A stretch of DNA of 44,646 bases from an uncultured Prevotellaceae bacterium (GTDB lineage: Bacteria; Bacteroidota; Bacteroidia; Bacteroidales; Bacteroidaceae), in assembly GCA_900321835.1 (NCBI GenBank), contig ONXQ01000001.1, positions 1 to 44,646 of the forward strand, written 5' to 3'. Every line of letters begins with the position of its first letter. Positions within the stretch are counted from its first letter, which is position 1. Shown piece after piece: positions 25,757 through 33,732 of this stretch. The translations under genes were made by a program, and so were the position numbers. The notes under the pieces are model-generated. The model ran no database searches, was not told the DNA's origin, and saw nothing but the letters and a program-made list of their open reading frames with translations.

Positions 25757-26692
25757 CTACTCCGCCTTGTGCTCCGCTGCACCTCTGCGGTTCGAGAAGC
25801 GGGACAGTTCCTGGGCAATGAACTCGCGCAGTTCCTTGCCGCGCACGACTTCGACGTCGTTGATGAGGCCCATGACGAAACGGCCGATGCCGACGGGGCT
25901 GCACACGTGGGTGGCGAAGATGCGGTGCTGGTTGTCGGGGTCGATGAGCAGTTGGCTCTCCTTCACGCCGAATTCTTCGCAGAGCACCTGGGCAGCCAGC
26001 AGCGTGAGCCGCAGGACGACACGGTGGCGCACCTCGCCCGAGAATCCGAAAGCGTCGGTGTAGTAGTTGACGTGTTCGGTGGTGTGTTCCCAGTGCTGTT
26101 CCAGCACCTCAACCTCTCCGCGGATGCGTGCAATCTTGAACGTCTTGCAGGCGCCGCTGGCAGGCTCGTAGCAGCGCACGCAGCCCGTGGCGCTGAGCAG
26201 GCGGAAGGGCTCGACAAGGCGGTCGGTGTGGGTCTGCCGGTGGGGCGACTCGTAGTCGTGGAGCACCACCTGCCGACGGCTCTTGATGGCGCGTTGCAAC
26301 TGTTTCGACGCTGCGGTCACATGGTCGGCCAGCCGCACTTCCTGCTCGCTGAAATCTACGCCGTAGAGGTTGCTGAACTTTCGGCGCAGCGACTGAATCG
26401 CCGGGTCGGCCTCGTCGGCGCGGTCAATCAGGCGCACCATCGTGTTGACCTCGCTGCTGCGCAGTTGCATCTTGTCGGCGATGCAGGCGTAGAAAGGCGA
26501 TGTCTGGAGGATGGTGTAGATGCTGTGGGCCGACGTGAGTTCAAAACCGGCCGTGCGGAACATGGCGATGTAGCGGTGGAAGGTGCGCACGGAGATGTCC
26601 AGACGCTCGCAGATGTCCTGCACCGTCTGGTCGGTGTTGCCGGTGAGCAGTTCGAGCAGTTCGAGTTGACGTGTGAAGATTTCGAGGTTCAT
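25757..26692 (-). CDS. HTH-WYL transcriptional regulator
   Basis: 311 aa cytoplasmic protein. N-terminal HTH_11/DeoR-like winged helix at about 1-60 (LELLTGNTDQTVQDICERLDISVRTFHRYI). The middle and C-terminal parts match a WYL-type ligand domain: the KSRRQVVLHDYESPHRQTHTDRLVEPFRLL stretch (about 138-166, in outline) is the WYL beta core, although the actual W-Y-L triad is altered, and a WCX-like extension follows (VVLRLTLLAAQVLCEEFG). WYL regulators often sense nucleotides or nucleic acids and control stress or defence genes. It is convergent with the CHAT gene, and a repeat element separates it from rnhB; I see no clear operator. Targets unknown. Confidence 0.85.
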   Translation of the reverse strand: MNLEIFTRQLELLELLTGNTDQTVQDICERLDISVRTFHRYIAMFRTAGFELTSAHSIYTILQTSPFYACIADKMQLRSSEVNTMVRLIDRADEADPAIQSLRRKFSNLYGVDFSEQEVRLADHVTAASKQLQRAIKSRRQVVLHDYESPHRQTHTDRLVEPFRLLSATGCVRCYEPASGACKTFKIARIRGEVEVLEQHWEHTTEHVNYYTDAFGFSGEVRHRVVLRLTLLAAQVLCEEFGVKESQLLIDPDNQHRIFATHVCSPVGIGRFVMGLINDVEVVRGKELREFIAQELSRFSNRRGAAEHKAE

Positions 26693-26717
26693 GGTGTTCT
26701 TGAGGAAAGAAATGGTT

Positions 26718-26845
26718 GGGAGTTAAAGGAGTTAAAAGGAGTTATCGCTCACTTCGTTCGTTAGGGAGTTAATGACGAATGTGAAAAACAGTATCGTCCT
26801 TTAACTTCTTTAACTCCCTTTGACTCCTTTAACTCCTTTAACTCC
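26718..26845. repeat. GGAGTTAAA inverted repeat element, copy 1
   Basis: The left arm is a run of GGAGTTAAA-type 9-mers (26718-26743); the right arm is the inverse, TTTAACTCC-type 9-mers (26798-26845). Inside lies GTTATCGCTCACTTCGTTCG (26741-26760), shared with the copy at 44080. It lies between the start of the WYL gene and the end of rnhB. It looks like a miniature palindromic element and would form a long hairpin in RNA. Confidence 0.75.
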
Positions 26846-26851
26846 AGTGTA

Positions 26852-27505
26852 CTAAAACTCCAAAGTCAGTTGGCTGTCGCCCAGCAGGTTGAAGGTCATG
26901 CGGTGGTAGGGTGTGGTGCCATGCTCGCGGATGGCGGCACGGTGCTGGGGAGTGGGGTAGCCGGCGTTGTGGTCCCATCCGTAGAAGGGAAACTCCTGGT
27001 GGAGCCGCATCATGCAGTCGTCGCGGTAGGTCTTGGCGAGGACGGAGGCGGCGGCGATGGCGAGGTAGGTGGCGTCGCCCTTGACGATGCAGTCGTGGGG
27101 AACGACCTGTCCGTCGCGCTGCGGGTCGTGGTAGGGATAGAAGCGGTTGCCGTCGATGATGAGGTGGTCGGGACGCACGGAGAGTTGGTCGATGGCACGG
27201 TGCATGGCGGTGATGCTGGCACGCAGGATGTTCATCTGGTCAATCTCCTCGTTCGTGACGATGCCCACGGCCCAACTGACGGCATCGCGCTCAATCTCCT
27301 CGCGCAGTTGGTAGCGTTGTCGGGCCGTCAGTTGCTTCGAGTCGTTCAGCAGGGGGTTCTCATAGTCGGGAGCCAAAATCACGGCGGCGGCATACACCGG
27401 TCCGGCCAGACAGCCACGCCCGGCCTCGTCGCAGCCGGCAACCCTCCCTTTCCCTCCCGACAGGGGAGAGTCCCAGTGCAATAGTTTATGTTTTTCTTTA
27501 ATCAT
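26852..27505 (-). CDS. rnhB: Ribonuclease HII
   Basis: 217 aa. Cuts RNA of RNA-DNA hybrids and removes misincorporated ribonucleotides. Shows [17 protein letters not shown] (Asp26-Glu27), [23 protein letters not shown] and VAWAVGIV-like strands of the type 2 RNase H fold. Residues 11-21 ([11 protein letters not shown]) are encoded by a CTCCC/GGGAG hairpin repeat and do not look like an RNase HII N-terminus, which normally leads straight into V-A-G-x-D-E-A-G-R-G. Last gene of the minus-strand run GH3, lipoprotein, DUF3108. Confidence 0.92.
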   Translation of the reverse strand: MIKEKHKLLHWDSPLSGGKGRVAGCDEAGRGCLAGPVYAAAVILAPDYENPLLNDSKQLTARQRYQLREEIERDAVSWAVGIVTNEEIDQMNILRASITAMHRAIDQLSVRPDHLIIDGNRFYPYHDPQRDGQVVPHDCIVKGDATYLAIAAASVLAKTYRDDCMMRLHQEFPFYGWDHNAGYPTPQHRAAIREHGTTPYHRMTFNLLGDSQLTLEF

Positions 27506-27514
27506 TGAATAGGA

Positions 27515-27546
27515 GTTCTCCCCCTTCGGGGGGAGTTAGAGGGGCT
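27515..27546. repeat. CTCCCC/GGGGAG hairpin repeat between DUF3108 gene and rnhB
   Basis: CTCCCCCTTCGGGGGGAG (27518-27535) is a strong hairpin, followed by TTAGAGGGGC. The GGGGGGAGTTAGAGGGG part recurs at 37045-37065 between acpP and fabF. It occupies most of the 43-bp gap after the DUF3108 stop and 9 bp before the rnhB start, and may set the relative output of rnhB. Confidence 0.65.
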
Positions 27547-27548
27547 TC

Positions 27549-28364
27549 CTATTTCTTCTTCACGATGCTGGTCTGCTCGTTGCGCAGTCCCTTTCCGCTG
27601 ACGTAGTAGGCTTTGGCCACACCGAAGCGGAGGTAGAAGTCGATGCGGACGGGCAGGTGGTTGAGGTCGTCGGTGATGTAGAAGCGGAGGAGTTCCTTCT
27701 CCTTGTCCTTCACGTCGTAGTCGAGAAGGGAGAAGACGAGGCAGCGGTAGGTGACGTCGTCGTTGGCCTTGAAGTTTTCCTTTCCCTTGTAGATGAGGGT
27801 CTGCGGCTCGACCTTTGTGCCGGTGGCCATAGGGAAGTGGATGCGATGGCCGACTTTGTAACTGGAGGGGTCGAACGAGCGTGCGACATTGAGGATGCTG
27901 AGCATGTCATAGTTGCACTCGTCGCTCTCGTGCTCGGTGTTCGAGATTTCGCCGTGGCGGTTCAGGAACTTCTGCTTCACGTGGCTCTTTCCGTCGGGGT
28001 AACTGTACCAGACTTCATCGACGGTGTAGTGCTTGCCCTCTGTGGCGCCTTTGCGGAAGTAGAGGGGCACGAGTTCGGGCGTCATCTGGCTGATGAGGGT
28101 GTCCTTCATGGGAAAGACGGCATTGAGCCGCTTGCTGCCCTGAAAGAGGAGGTCGGTGCGCAGCGAAGGCTTTCCGCCGTAGTTGCTGCTGTTGATTCGG
28201 TAGTGGGCAGTGCCTGCTTTGACCCACACGAATTTCCAGTTGAAATAGAGGTCGTAGGTAAGCGTTTCGCCGGCCTGGAAGGCTTTGTTTTGTCGCGTGC
28301 ACTGGGCCGATGCCGTGCCCACTGTGAGCAGCGAGGCGATGAGGAAAAGAAACAGTTTGTTCAT
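27549..28364 (-). CDS. Exported DUF3108 protein
   Basis: 271 aa, signal peptide 1-20 (LLTVGTASA-QCT). The body matches DUF3108: AFQAGETLTYDLYFNWKFVWVKAGTA near residue 28, then repeated beta strands ending RFYITDDLNHLPVRIDFYLRFGVAKAYYVS (outline). The family is a periplasmic or outer-membrane-linked beta protein of unknown function, common in Bacteroidota and Proteobacteria. It follows the Big_5 lipoprotein gene by 6 bp, so the two are co-translated and may act together at the outer membrane. Confidence 0.88.
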   Translation of the reverse strand: MNKLFLFLIASLLTVGTASAQCTRQNKAFQAGETLTYDLYFNWKFVWVKAGTAHYRINSSNYGGKPSLRTDLLFQGSKRLNAVFPMKDTLISQMTPELVPLYFRKGATEGKHYTVDEVWYSYPDGKSHVKQKFLNRHGEISNTEHESDECNYDMLSILNVARSFDPSSYKVGHRIHFPMATGTKVEPQTLIYKGKENFKANDDVTYRCLVFSLLDYDVKDKEKELLRFYITDDLNHLPVRIDFYLRFGVAKAYYVSGKGLRNEQTSIVKKK

Positions 28365-28370
28365 TGCGTG

Positions 28371-30470
28371 TTATTTTTGGTTGCGTTCTGCATTGCGGTT
28401 CTTGATGGTCTTCTCCTTGTCAGGCTTTTGCTTGGTGATTTTCAGTGGTTTCTGTTTGGAGAGAGGCGTGGCCGTGGGTGTCCAGTCCTGCGACACGTCC
28501 CACTTGGCGCGCAGGTTGAGCGAACCGGGGTAGTAGAAAGTCTCTTCCGGCTGCAGTTGTTCGTCGTAGTTGCCGGTGGTCCAGACACCGTCGCCGTTGC
28601 GGTCGTAGAACATACGCAGGTAGTAGGTGCCGGGGTCGAGGAAGTAGAAGTCGGCCTTGCCGTTTGGGGCACGCTGCTCACGCACCACCTTGTCGCTGCC
28701 GTTCATCACCTGCACCACTGCACTGCTGTCGGCACCGTGCAGCACAACGAAGAGGGTGCTGAAACTGTCGAGCGAACGGATGTTGACGGTCTTTTCAACG
28801 CTCTTGGTCACATGGCCGTAGAGGTTGACGAAGGCCGCGCTGTCGATGTGCAGGCTGTACTTGGCGTCGGGCTGCCATTCAGCATAGAGGATGTAGGTGT
28901 TCACCGTTCCCTCCTTGCGACGCAGCAGGAAGGGACGCTGTTCCCGGAGGCTGTCGATGACTTCTTCCAGATGGAAAAAGTCTGTGTAGGCGGTGTCGAT
29001 GGGCTCCTTGAAGGTGAAAACCAGGTTCTGGTCGGGGCTCATCGTCGTTTTGCTCAGCCGGTAGTCGAGCAGTTTTGCAGGCATGGGCGGAACGATGATG
29101 TCTTCGTCGTCCACTTTGCTTCTCTTGCTCTTTTTCTTCTTCTTGGCAGCGGAAGCGGTGCTCTCTGCCGGTTCGTCGGGTACGTTCACACTGGTGCTGT
29201 CGGTGGGCTCGGACGGGTCGGTTTGTTCGTCGTCGTCGGTGTTGTAGCGCTGTGACTTGAGTTTGCGTTTGTACTCCTTCTTGTAGTTTTTCACATACGT
29301 TTCCCACTCGTTCTTGCGTTCACGCATCAGCCGTTCGTAACTCTTGCGCGACACGAGCGCCGTCGTGTCGGTGTGGCTGACGAGGTGGCCCAGCGTGTCG
29401 GTCATGTTGTAGGTGAGCACCATGTCGAGCGTGTCTTTGTAGTAGATGAGGGAGTCACGAATCCAGTAGGTGATGGTGTCGCGGGTGGGATTGGCTTCGA
29501 CGACAAAGGCGTTGCGGGCGTCGAAGTTGAGGCCTTCGATGCGCGGCAGTTCGGTGTCGGGAGCGGTGAAAAACAGGGTGAAGCGGTCCATTTCCTTGCG
29601 TTCGCTCTTGAGGAAGGCGCGGTCCTGTCCGCTCTCCTTGAAGGCGGTGAGCAGGATGTCGTCGGGCAGGAAATGGGTGTAGGGCGTATAGACAATGGAG
29701 TCGTAGTAGATGCTGTCGTGCCAGACGGTGTCGGGACGGATGTCGGGGCGCGAGGACGGACGGATGATGCGGTGGCTGAAGGCCAGCATTTCGCTCTTTT
29801 GACTGAAGCGGAAGTCCTGGTCCTGATCCTGCAGGGCGAAGACGCGGTAGGTGCCGTGCTTGATGCCCTTGATGCAGAAATGGCCGCGGCTGTCGGTGCG
29901 CGATATACGCTCGAATCCGCGAGTGCGGAACACGCTGTCGGGCAGGTCGGTAGCCGTGGCGCCGGGGGTTGTGTCGTTGCTGACGGTGTAGAGGCCTACG
30001 AGCATCCCCTTGATGGGCTCCAGATTCTGGGCGTTGAGAACGTAGCCGGACACCTGCATGGTGTCGAGCGTCTGCCCGGTCGAGAAGGTGAAGGCATAGT
30101 CGCCCAGCGGATTGCCCTCGTTGTTGTCCTCGATGGCATCGGCAAAGTCGATGGTGTAGGTCATGTCGGGCAGCAGGGTGTCCTCGAGGGCGATGGTGAT
30201 TTTCTTGCCGCTGGCTTCGATTTCGGGCAAGTTCATCTGCGGCGGCGAGACGACCACCTTCTCCATTGCGCCCTGTATCTTGATGTTCTCGTCGAAGGTG
30301 AGCGTGATTCTCTTCGGGAACGCATTCTTCTCGCCGAACTTCGGTGTGGTGTGCACGACGTGGGGTGGAGTTTCGTCGTAGGGACCTCCGTCGGGCGTGC
30401 CGAGGTTGGCGCAGGCGATGAGCAGAACCATTGCCACGGCGAGCATGAATATGTAGCGCGATTGTTTCAT
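28371..30470 (-). CDS. Lipoprotein with N-terminal Big_5 Ig-like domain
   Basis: 699 aa, lipoprotein signal (VLLIAC, Cys20). A Big_5 (bacterial Ig-like) domain spans about 32-130: TPPHVVHTTPKFGEKNAFPKR then ITLTFDENI and YTIDFADAIEDNNEGNPLGD. A CNA-B-like segment follows (VSGYVLNAQNLEPIKGMLVGLY). A Lys-rich, low-complexity stretch around 395-460 (KNYKKEYKRKLKSQRY, AAKKKKKSKRSK) links to a second beta-rich part. This protein is widespread in Bacteroidota with no assigned role. Its start overlaps the GH3 stop by 4 bp. Confidence 0.85.
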   Translation of the reverse strand: MKQSRYIFMLAVAMVLLIACANLGTPDGGPYDETPPHVVHTTPKFGEKNAFPKRITLTFDENIKIQGAMEKVVVSPPQMNLPEIEASGKKITIALEDTLLPDMTYTIDFADAIEDNNEGNPLGDYAFTFSTGQTLDTMQVSGYVLNAQNLEPIKGMLVGLYTVSNDTTPGATATDLPDSVFRTRGFERISRTDSRGHFCIKGIKHGTYRVFALQDQDQDFRFSQKSEMLAFSHRIIRPSSRPDIRPDTVWHDSIYYDSIVYTPYTHFLPDDILLTAFKESGQDRAFLKSERKEMDRFTLFFTAPDTELPRIEGLNFDARNAFVVEANPTRDTITYWIRDSLIYYKDTLDMVLTYNMTDTLGHLVSHTDTTALVSRKSYERLMRERKNEWETYVKNYKKEYKRKLKSQRYNTDDDEQTDPSEPTDSTSVNVPDEPAESTASAAKKKKKSKRSKVDDEDIIVPPMPAKLLDYRLSKTTMSPDQNLVFTFKEPIDTAYTDFFHLEEVIDSLREQRPFLLRRKEGTVNTYILYAEWQPDAKYSLHIDSAAFVNLYGHVTKSVEKTVNIRSLDSFSTLFVVLHGADSSAVVQVMNGSDKVVREQRAPNGKADFYFLDPGTYYLRMFYDRNGDGVWTTGNYDEQLQPEETFYYPGSLNLRAKWDVSQDWTPTATPLSKQKPLKITKQKPDKEKTIKNRNAERNQK

Positions 30471-31981
30471 TCGTTCATCTTCAGCAGTTCTTCGATGTAG
30501 TCGCGAGAGTTGCTCAGCCGCGGAATCTTGTGCTGTCCGCCAAGTTTGCCCTTCGACTTGAGCCAGTCGTCGAACAGGCCCGGACGGGCTTCGACGATTT
30601 GCAGCGGCTGGAGCGTGATGTCCTTGTGGCGCTTGGCCTCGTAGTCGCTGTTGATAGCCTGCAGCGAACGGTCGAGAATCGAGGCAAACTCGTCCACGCT
30701 GTCAGGCTTTTTGGCAAATTCAATGATCCACTGGTGGCGACACTTCGCCTGCGCATCCATGAAGATAGGCGCCGCCGTATAGTCCTTCACCTGTGCACCC
30801 GTGGCGATGCAAGCCTGCGCCAGACCCTTTTCGGCATTATCCACGATGAGTTCCTCGCCGAAAGCGTTGATGAAGTGCTTCGTACGTCCCGTGATGACAA
30901 ACTTGTACGGATTCTTCTGCGTGAAGCGAACCGTGTCGCCGATGAGATAGCGCCACAGGCCACACGTAGTCGAAATCACCATCGCATAGTTCACACCCGG
31001 CTCCACACCCCACAGCGGCACAGCCCTCATGCCCGGACGGTCGAGTTGGTCGAGCGGAATGAACTCATAGAACACCCCATAGTCGATCATCAGCGTCATG
31101 GCCGCATCCGACAAGTCCGTCTGGATGCCGAAGAAACCCTCCGAAGCGTTGTACGTCTCCATGTAGTGCATACCCTCGTGGCGGATGATATTCTGATACT
31201 GCTCACGGTACGGCGTGAACGCCACACCCCCGTGCCAGAACACCTCCAGGTTCGGCCACACACGGTCCAGCGTCGCCTCGCCCGTCAGTTCCAGGATGCG
31301 GTTCAGCACGCTGAGCATCCACGACGGCACGCCGCTGATGTTCGTCACGTTCTGCAACATAGCCATCCGCGCAATCCGGTCACGCTTCTCCTCGAAATCC
31401 TCGAGCAGCGCCACACGCTTCGGCGGAATCCGAGTCAGGTTCACCGCCTTCGGCACATTCTCAATCAAGATCGCACTCAAGTCGCCCACCAGCGAGTTCG
31501 GCGTGTTCAAGTTCGGCGCATGGCTGCCCCCCAGAATCAGGCTCTTGCCCGAGAACAAGCGGCTCTTCGGGTTCAGCGCCAAGTAGGACGACACACAATC
31601 CGCACCTCCCTGATAGTGGATGCCCTTCAAGCCCTCCTGACTCACAGGAATGAACTTGCTCTTGTCGTTCGTCGTACCCGACGACTTGGCAAACCAGCGC
31701 ACCTGCCCCGGCCACAGCACATCATGCTCACCCTCGCGCATTCGCTGGATGAAATCCTTCAGTTCCTCATACGTGTTCACCGGCACAAGCCTGGCAAAAT
31801 CCTCGTAATCCCTGATCTCCGAGAAGTGATGCAGCCGGCCCCATTCCGTGTTCTTCGCTCGCGAAATCAGCCGCTCCAGCACCCTCGCCTGCAGTTCCTC
31901 CGCACGGTCTGAAAAACGCGCAATCGCCTTCTGCCGGCGCGCAAAGTACAGACGGTTCAGTATCTTCGTAGTCGTATTCAT
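30467..31981 (-). CDS. GH3-family acyl-adenylate/amide synthetase
   Basis: 504 aa cytoplasmic enzyme of the GH3 superfamily, named for plant auxin-responsive proteins that join carboxylic acids to amino acids through an acyl-adenylate. The ATP-binding P-loop is RWFAKSSGTTNDKSKFIPVS (SSGTT at 100-104); later motifs METYNASEGFFG, GLWRYLIGDTVRF and TGRTKHFINAFGEELIV fit the family's second and third ATP sites. Bacterial members have no proven substrate here. First gene of the run with the lipoprotein, DUF3108 and rnhB. The upstream CGAAGTTA (32007-32014) gives a near-consensus -7 (TAACTTCG) without a clear -33. Confidence 0.88.
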   Translation of the reverse strand: MNTTTKILNRLYFARRQKAIARFSDRAEELQARVLERLISRAKNTEWGRLHHFSEIRDYEDFARLVPVNTYEELKDFIQRMREGEHDVLWPGQVRWFAKSSGTTNDKSKFIPVSQEGLKGIHYQGGADCVSSYLALNPKSRLFSGKSLILGGSHAPNLNTPNSLVGDLSAILIENVPKAVNLTRIPPKRVALLEDFEEKRDRIARMAMLQNVTNISGVPSWMLSVLNRILELTGEATLDRVWPNLEVFWHGGVAFTPYREQYQNIIRHEGMHYMETYNASEGFFGIQTDLSDAAMTLMIDYGVFYEFIPLDQLDRPGMRAVPLWGVEPGVNYAMVISTTCGLWRYLIGDTVRFTQKNPYKFVITGRTKHFINAFGEELIVDNAEKGLAQACIATGAQVKDYTAAPIFMDAQAKCRHQWIIEFAKKPDSVDEFASILDRSLQAINSDYEAKRHKDITLQPLQIVEARPGLFDDWLKSKGKLGGQHKIPRLSNSRDYIEELLKMNE

Positions 31982-32152
31982 ACAAGAAAAATATATGATA
32001 AGCGTGCGAAGTTACGCAAAAAAAACGACTTCTCCCACATCCCCGTCCCCTTTTAACGTCAGTTAACGTCCCCATTCCTCCTCCCCACACTCCGCCATCC
32101 CCCTGCTTTTCAGCAAAAACCCGACCACCCGGCCACCCCCGCCCCCCAAAAA
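31982..32152. other. Intergenic stretch with C-rich tract, no gene seen
   Basis: This is the first part of the 375-bp gap between the GH3 start and the lipoprotein operon end. It holds a possible degraded promoter for GH3 (TAACTTCG, complement of 32007-32014), a TTTTAACGTCAGTTAACGTC direct repeat (32051-32070), and then a very C-rich tract (32069-32150). I see no ORF with coding character. The rest of the gap is a palindrome array and a 98-bp tail before the PheC-like stop codon. Confidence 0.4.
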
Positions 32153-32258
32153 TCTCGTCCGCAGACGAAAAAAATTTCGTCTGCGGACGAAATTTTTTTC
32201 GTCCACAGTCCATTTTTATTTCGTCTGCGGACGAAATTTTGGCCGACTGCGGAGCGGA
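32153..32258. repeat. 22-bp-period palindrome array, TTTCGTCTGCGG family (5 units)
   Basis: Units at 32153 (TCTCGTCCGCAGACGAAA), 32175, 32197, 32219 and a boundary unit at 32241 (GGCCGACTGCGGAGCGGA); spacers AAAA, TTTT, TTTA and TTTT. The 32175 and 32219 units are TTTCGTCTGCGGACGAAA. The 32197 unit has lost its right arm. Located 98 bp beyond the 3' end of the PheC-like gene. Confidence 0.88.
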
Positions 32259-32356
32259 CGTCCGCACTGCTCCTGCAGTTGGTGGCGGAGATAGGGCGAG
32301 AATTTCAGGTGAAGGGTAACCTCCTGTGGTTTACTTGCGATGGGGTCAGCAGCAAT

Positions 32357-33196
32357 TTATTCATAAGCATACACCAGTCCGTACTTCTCGTGGAGTTGGC
32401 GTAGCGAGCCGTCGGCCTTCATCTGGGCGATGACGGCATTGACCAGGGTGAGCAGGTCGTCCTGCCCCTTGCGCATCAGCACGCCGATTTCGCCGTGGGT
32501 GAAGGGCGTATGGAGCAGCGGGGCGGCAAGGCGCGGGTCGTTCTGCACGTACCACGGGGCCTCGGTGATTTCGGTAATCATCACGTCGGCATCGCGGTCG
32601 GCCACCTTTGATGGGATTTCCTCGTTCTTCTCCCAGACGCTGATGGTGGCATGGGGAAGGTTTTGCTTGGCAAACTTCTCGTTCAGTCCGCCGGGGTTCA
32701 CCATCACGCGCACCTCTGGCTTGTCAAGGTCTGCCAGCGACTGGAAGCGGTCGGCCTCGTCGGCGCGGCAGAGAATCGTCTTGCCATTGGCCAGATAGCC
32801 GTCGGACATCAGCATCGTTTCCTTGCGGCCATCGGTGATGGTGATGCCGCCGATGGCGAGGTCGAAGGTTTGCGGGTCGGCTAACACATCGGCTGTCAGT
32901 GTGGGCCACGAGGTCGGCACAAACTCGGTGCTCACCCCCAGCCGCTCGGCTATCTTCCCAACCATCTCAATGCCGAAACCCCAGTATGTGCCGTCGGACT
33001 CCCGATAGGAGAGTGGGCGATAGTCGCCTGTGGTGCCCACCAGCAGTGTGCCGCGCTCTTGGATGCGGGCTATGGTGGGCTTCCCCTCGTTCTGCGTCGC
33101 CGATGGATGGTCGTCCTTGCTGCAGCAGGTGACGATACTGGCTCCGCATACGAGGGCAAGGAGGGCGGCCAGCACCCAAAGTCTGGTCTGTTTCAT
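32357..33196 (-). CDS. PheC-like periplasmic-binding-fold lipoprotein (cyclohexadienyl dehydratase or amino-acid binder)
   Basis: 279 aa. The signal ends at a Cys pair (IVTCCSKDDH, Cys24/25). CSKDD fits the C-x-K-(D/E)2 surface-export signal of Bacteroidota lipoproteins. The mature part is a type 2 periplasmic-binding fold closely resembling PheC: LLVGTTGDYRPLSY, VPTSWPTLTADVL, FDLAIGGITITDGRK, VRVMVNPGGLNEKFA (Glu173) and ADVMITEITEAPW. In PheC enzymes the Glu of NPGGxNE has been linked to catalysis and is kept here. PheC converts prephenate or arogenate to phenylpyruvate or phenylalanine; binding proteins of the same fold carry amino acids. No permease genes are adjacent. Third in a lipoprotein operon. 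Confidence 0.8.
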   Translation of the reverse strand: MKQTRLWVLAALLALVCGASIVTCCSKDDHPSATQNEGKPTIARIQERGTLLVGTTGDYRPLSYRESDGTYWGFGIEMVGKIAERLGVSTEFVPTSWPTLTADVLADPQTFDLAIGGITITDGRKETMLMSDGYLANGKTILCRADEADRFQSLADLDKPEVRVMVNPGGLNEKFAKQNLPHATISVWEKNEEIPSKVADRDADVMITEITEAPWYVQNDPRLAAPLLHTPFTHGEIGVLMRKGQDDLLTLVNAVIAQMKADGSLRQLHEKYGLVYAYE

Positions 33197-33225
33197 GGTC
33201 TATTGTCTTTCTCTGTTTCGTCCTC

Positions 33226-33702
33226 CTACTCCAGCGGAATCTCGGGATGCTGCACGGCGAGGGGCAGGTCTTTCTGCGAGAGGTAGAACATATAGAGGAT
33301 GACGGGCTTCGTGCCGCGGTTCTCACCGTGGTGGATGGTGTTCACCATCTCGACGACGGGTTCACCCTCGTGTACCACCTTCGTCTTGCCGTCCTGGCCG
33401 ATGATGGTCAGTTCGCCCTGCACCAGTATGCCGTAGTTCATCACGGGATGGTGGTGCCAGCCGAGTTTCTTGCCTGCGGGAAAGACGTATTTCACGGCTA
33501 CCAACTCAGGACGTCCCTGGAAGTAGTCGGGCAGTTCCACGCCGTCCCAACTCTGCGAGGTGCGGATGAGTTCCTCGCTCACCACCTGCTGAACAGCGTT
33601 GTCTTTCTGGACGCGAGCCGTCTTGCACGAGGTCATGCCGTAACTTAACAGACCGCACAGAAGGATGACGGTCCACATGCATTGATTGTTCTTTTTCATC
33701 AT
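33226..33702 (-). CDS. Cupin-domain lipoprotein
   Basis: 158 aa. Lipoprotein signal MMKKNNQCMWTVILLCGLLS then YGMTSC (Cys26). A single cupin barrel follows (about 60-150): metal motif GWHHHPVMNYGILVQGE (His83-85, Glu97) and the second motif His124-His125 in TIHHGENRG. Three to four metal ligands are present, so it could be a metal-dependent isomerase, dioxygenase or binding protein. Gaps of 29-30 bp to both neighbours (PheC-like protein downstream, nucleoside hydrolase upstream) indicate one transcript. Substrate unknown; location is the envelope. Confidence 0.85.
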   Translation of the reverse strand: MMKKNNQCMWTVILLCGLLSYGMTSCKTARVQKDNAVQQVVSEELIRTSQSWDGVELPDYFQGRPELVAVKYVFPAGKKLGWHHHPVMNYGILVQGELTIIGQDGKTKVVHEGEPVVEMVNTIHHGENRGTKPVILYMFYLSQKDLPLAVQHPEIPLE

Positions 33703-33732
33703 AGTTGAATTTGTTTGAAGGGATGAATACTG

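Noticed and set aside
20248..26692. CHASE2-CHAT operon plus WYL regulator as an anti-phage defence island
   Set aside because: The CHAT protein has a signal peptide, the WYL gene is convergent and on another transcript, and no nuclease, reverse transcriptase or gRAMP gene is present.
32357..33196. PheC-like protein as a plain ABC-transporter binding protein
   Set aside because: Not excluded, but SWPTL, GGITIT and NPGGxNE together fit the dehydratase group better, and no permease or ATPase gene is adjacent.
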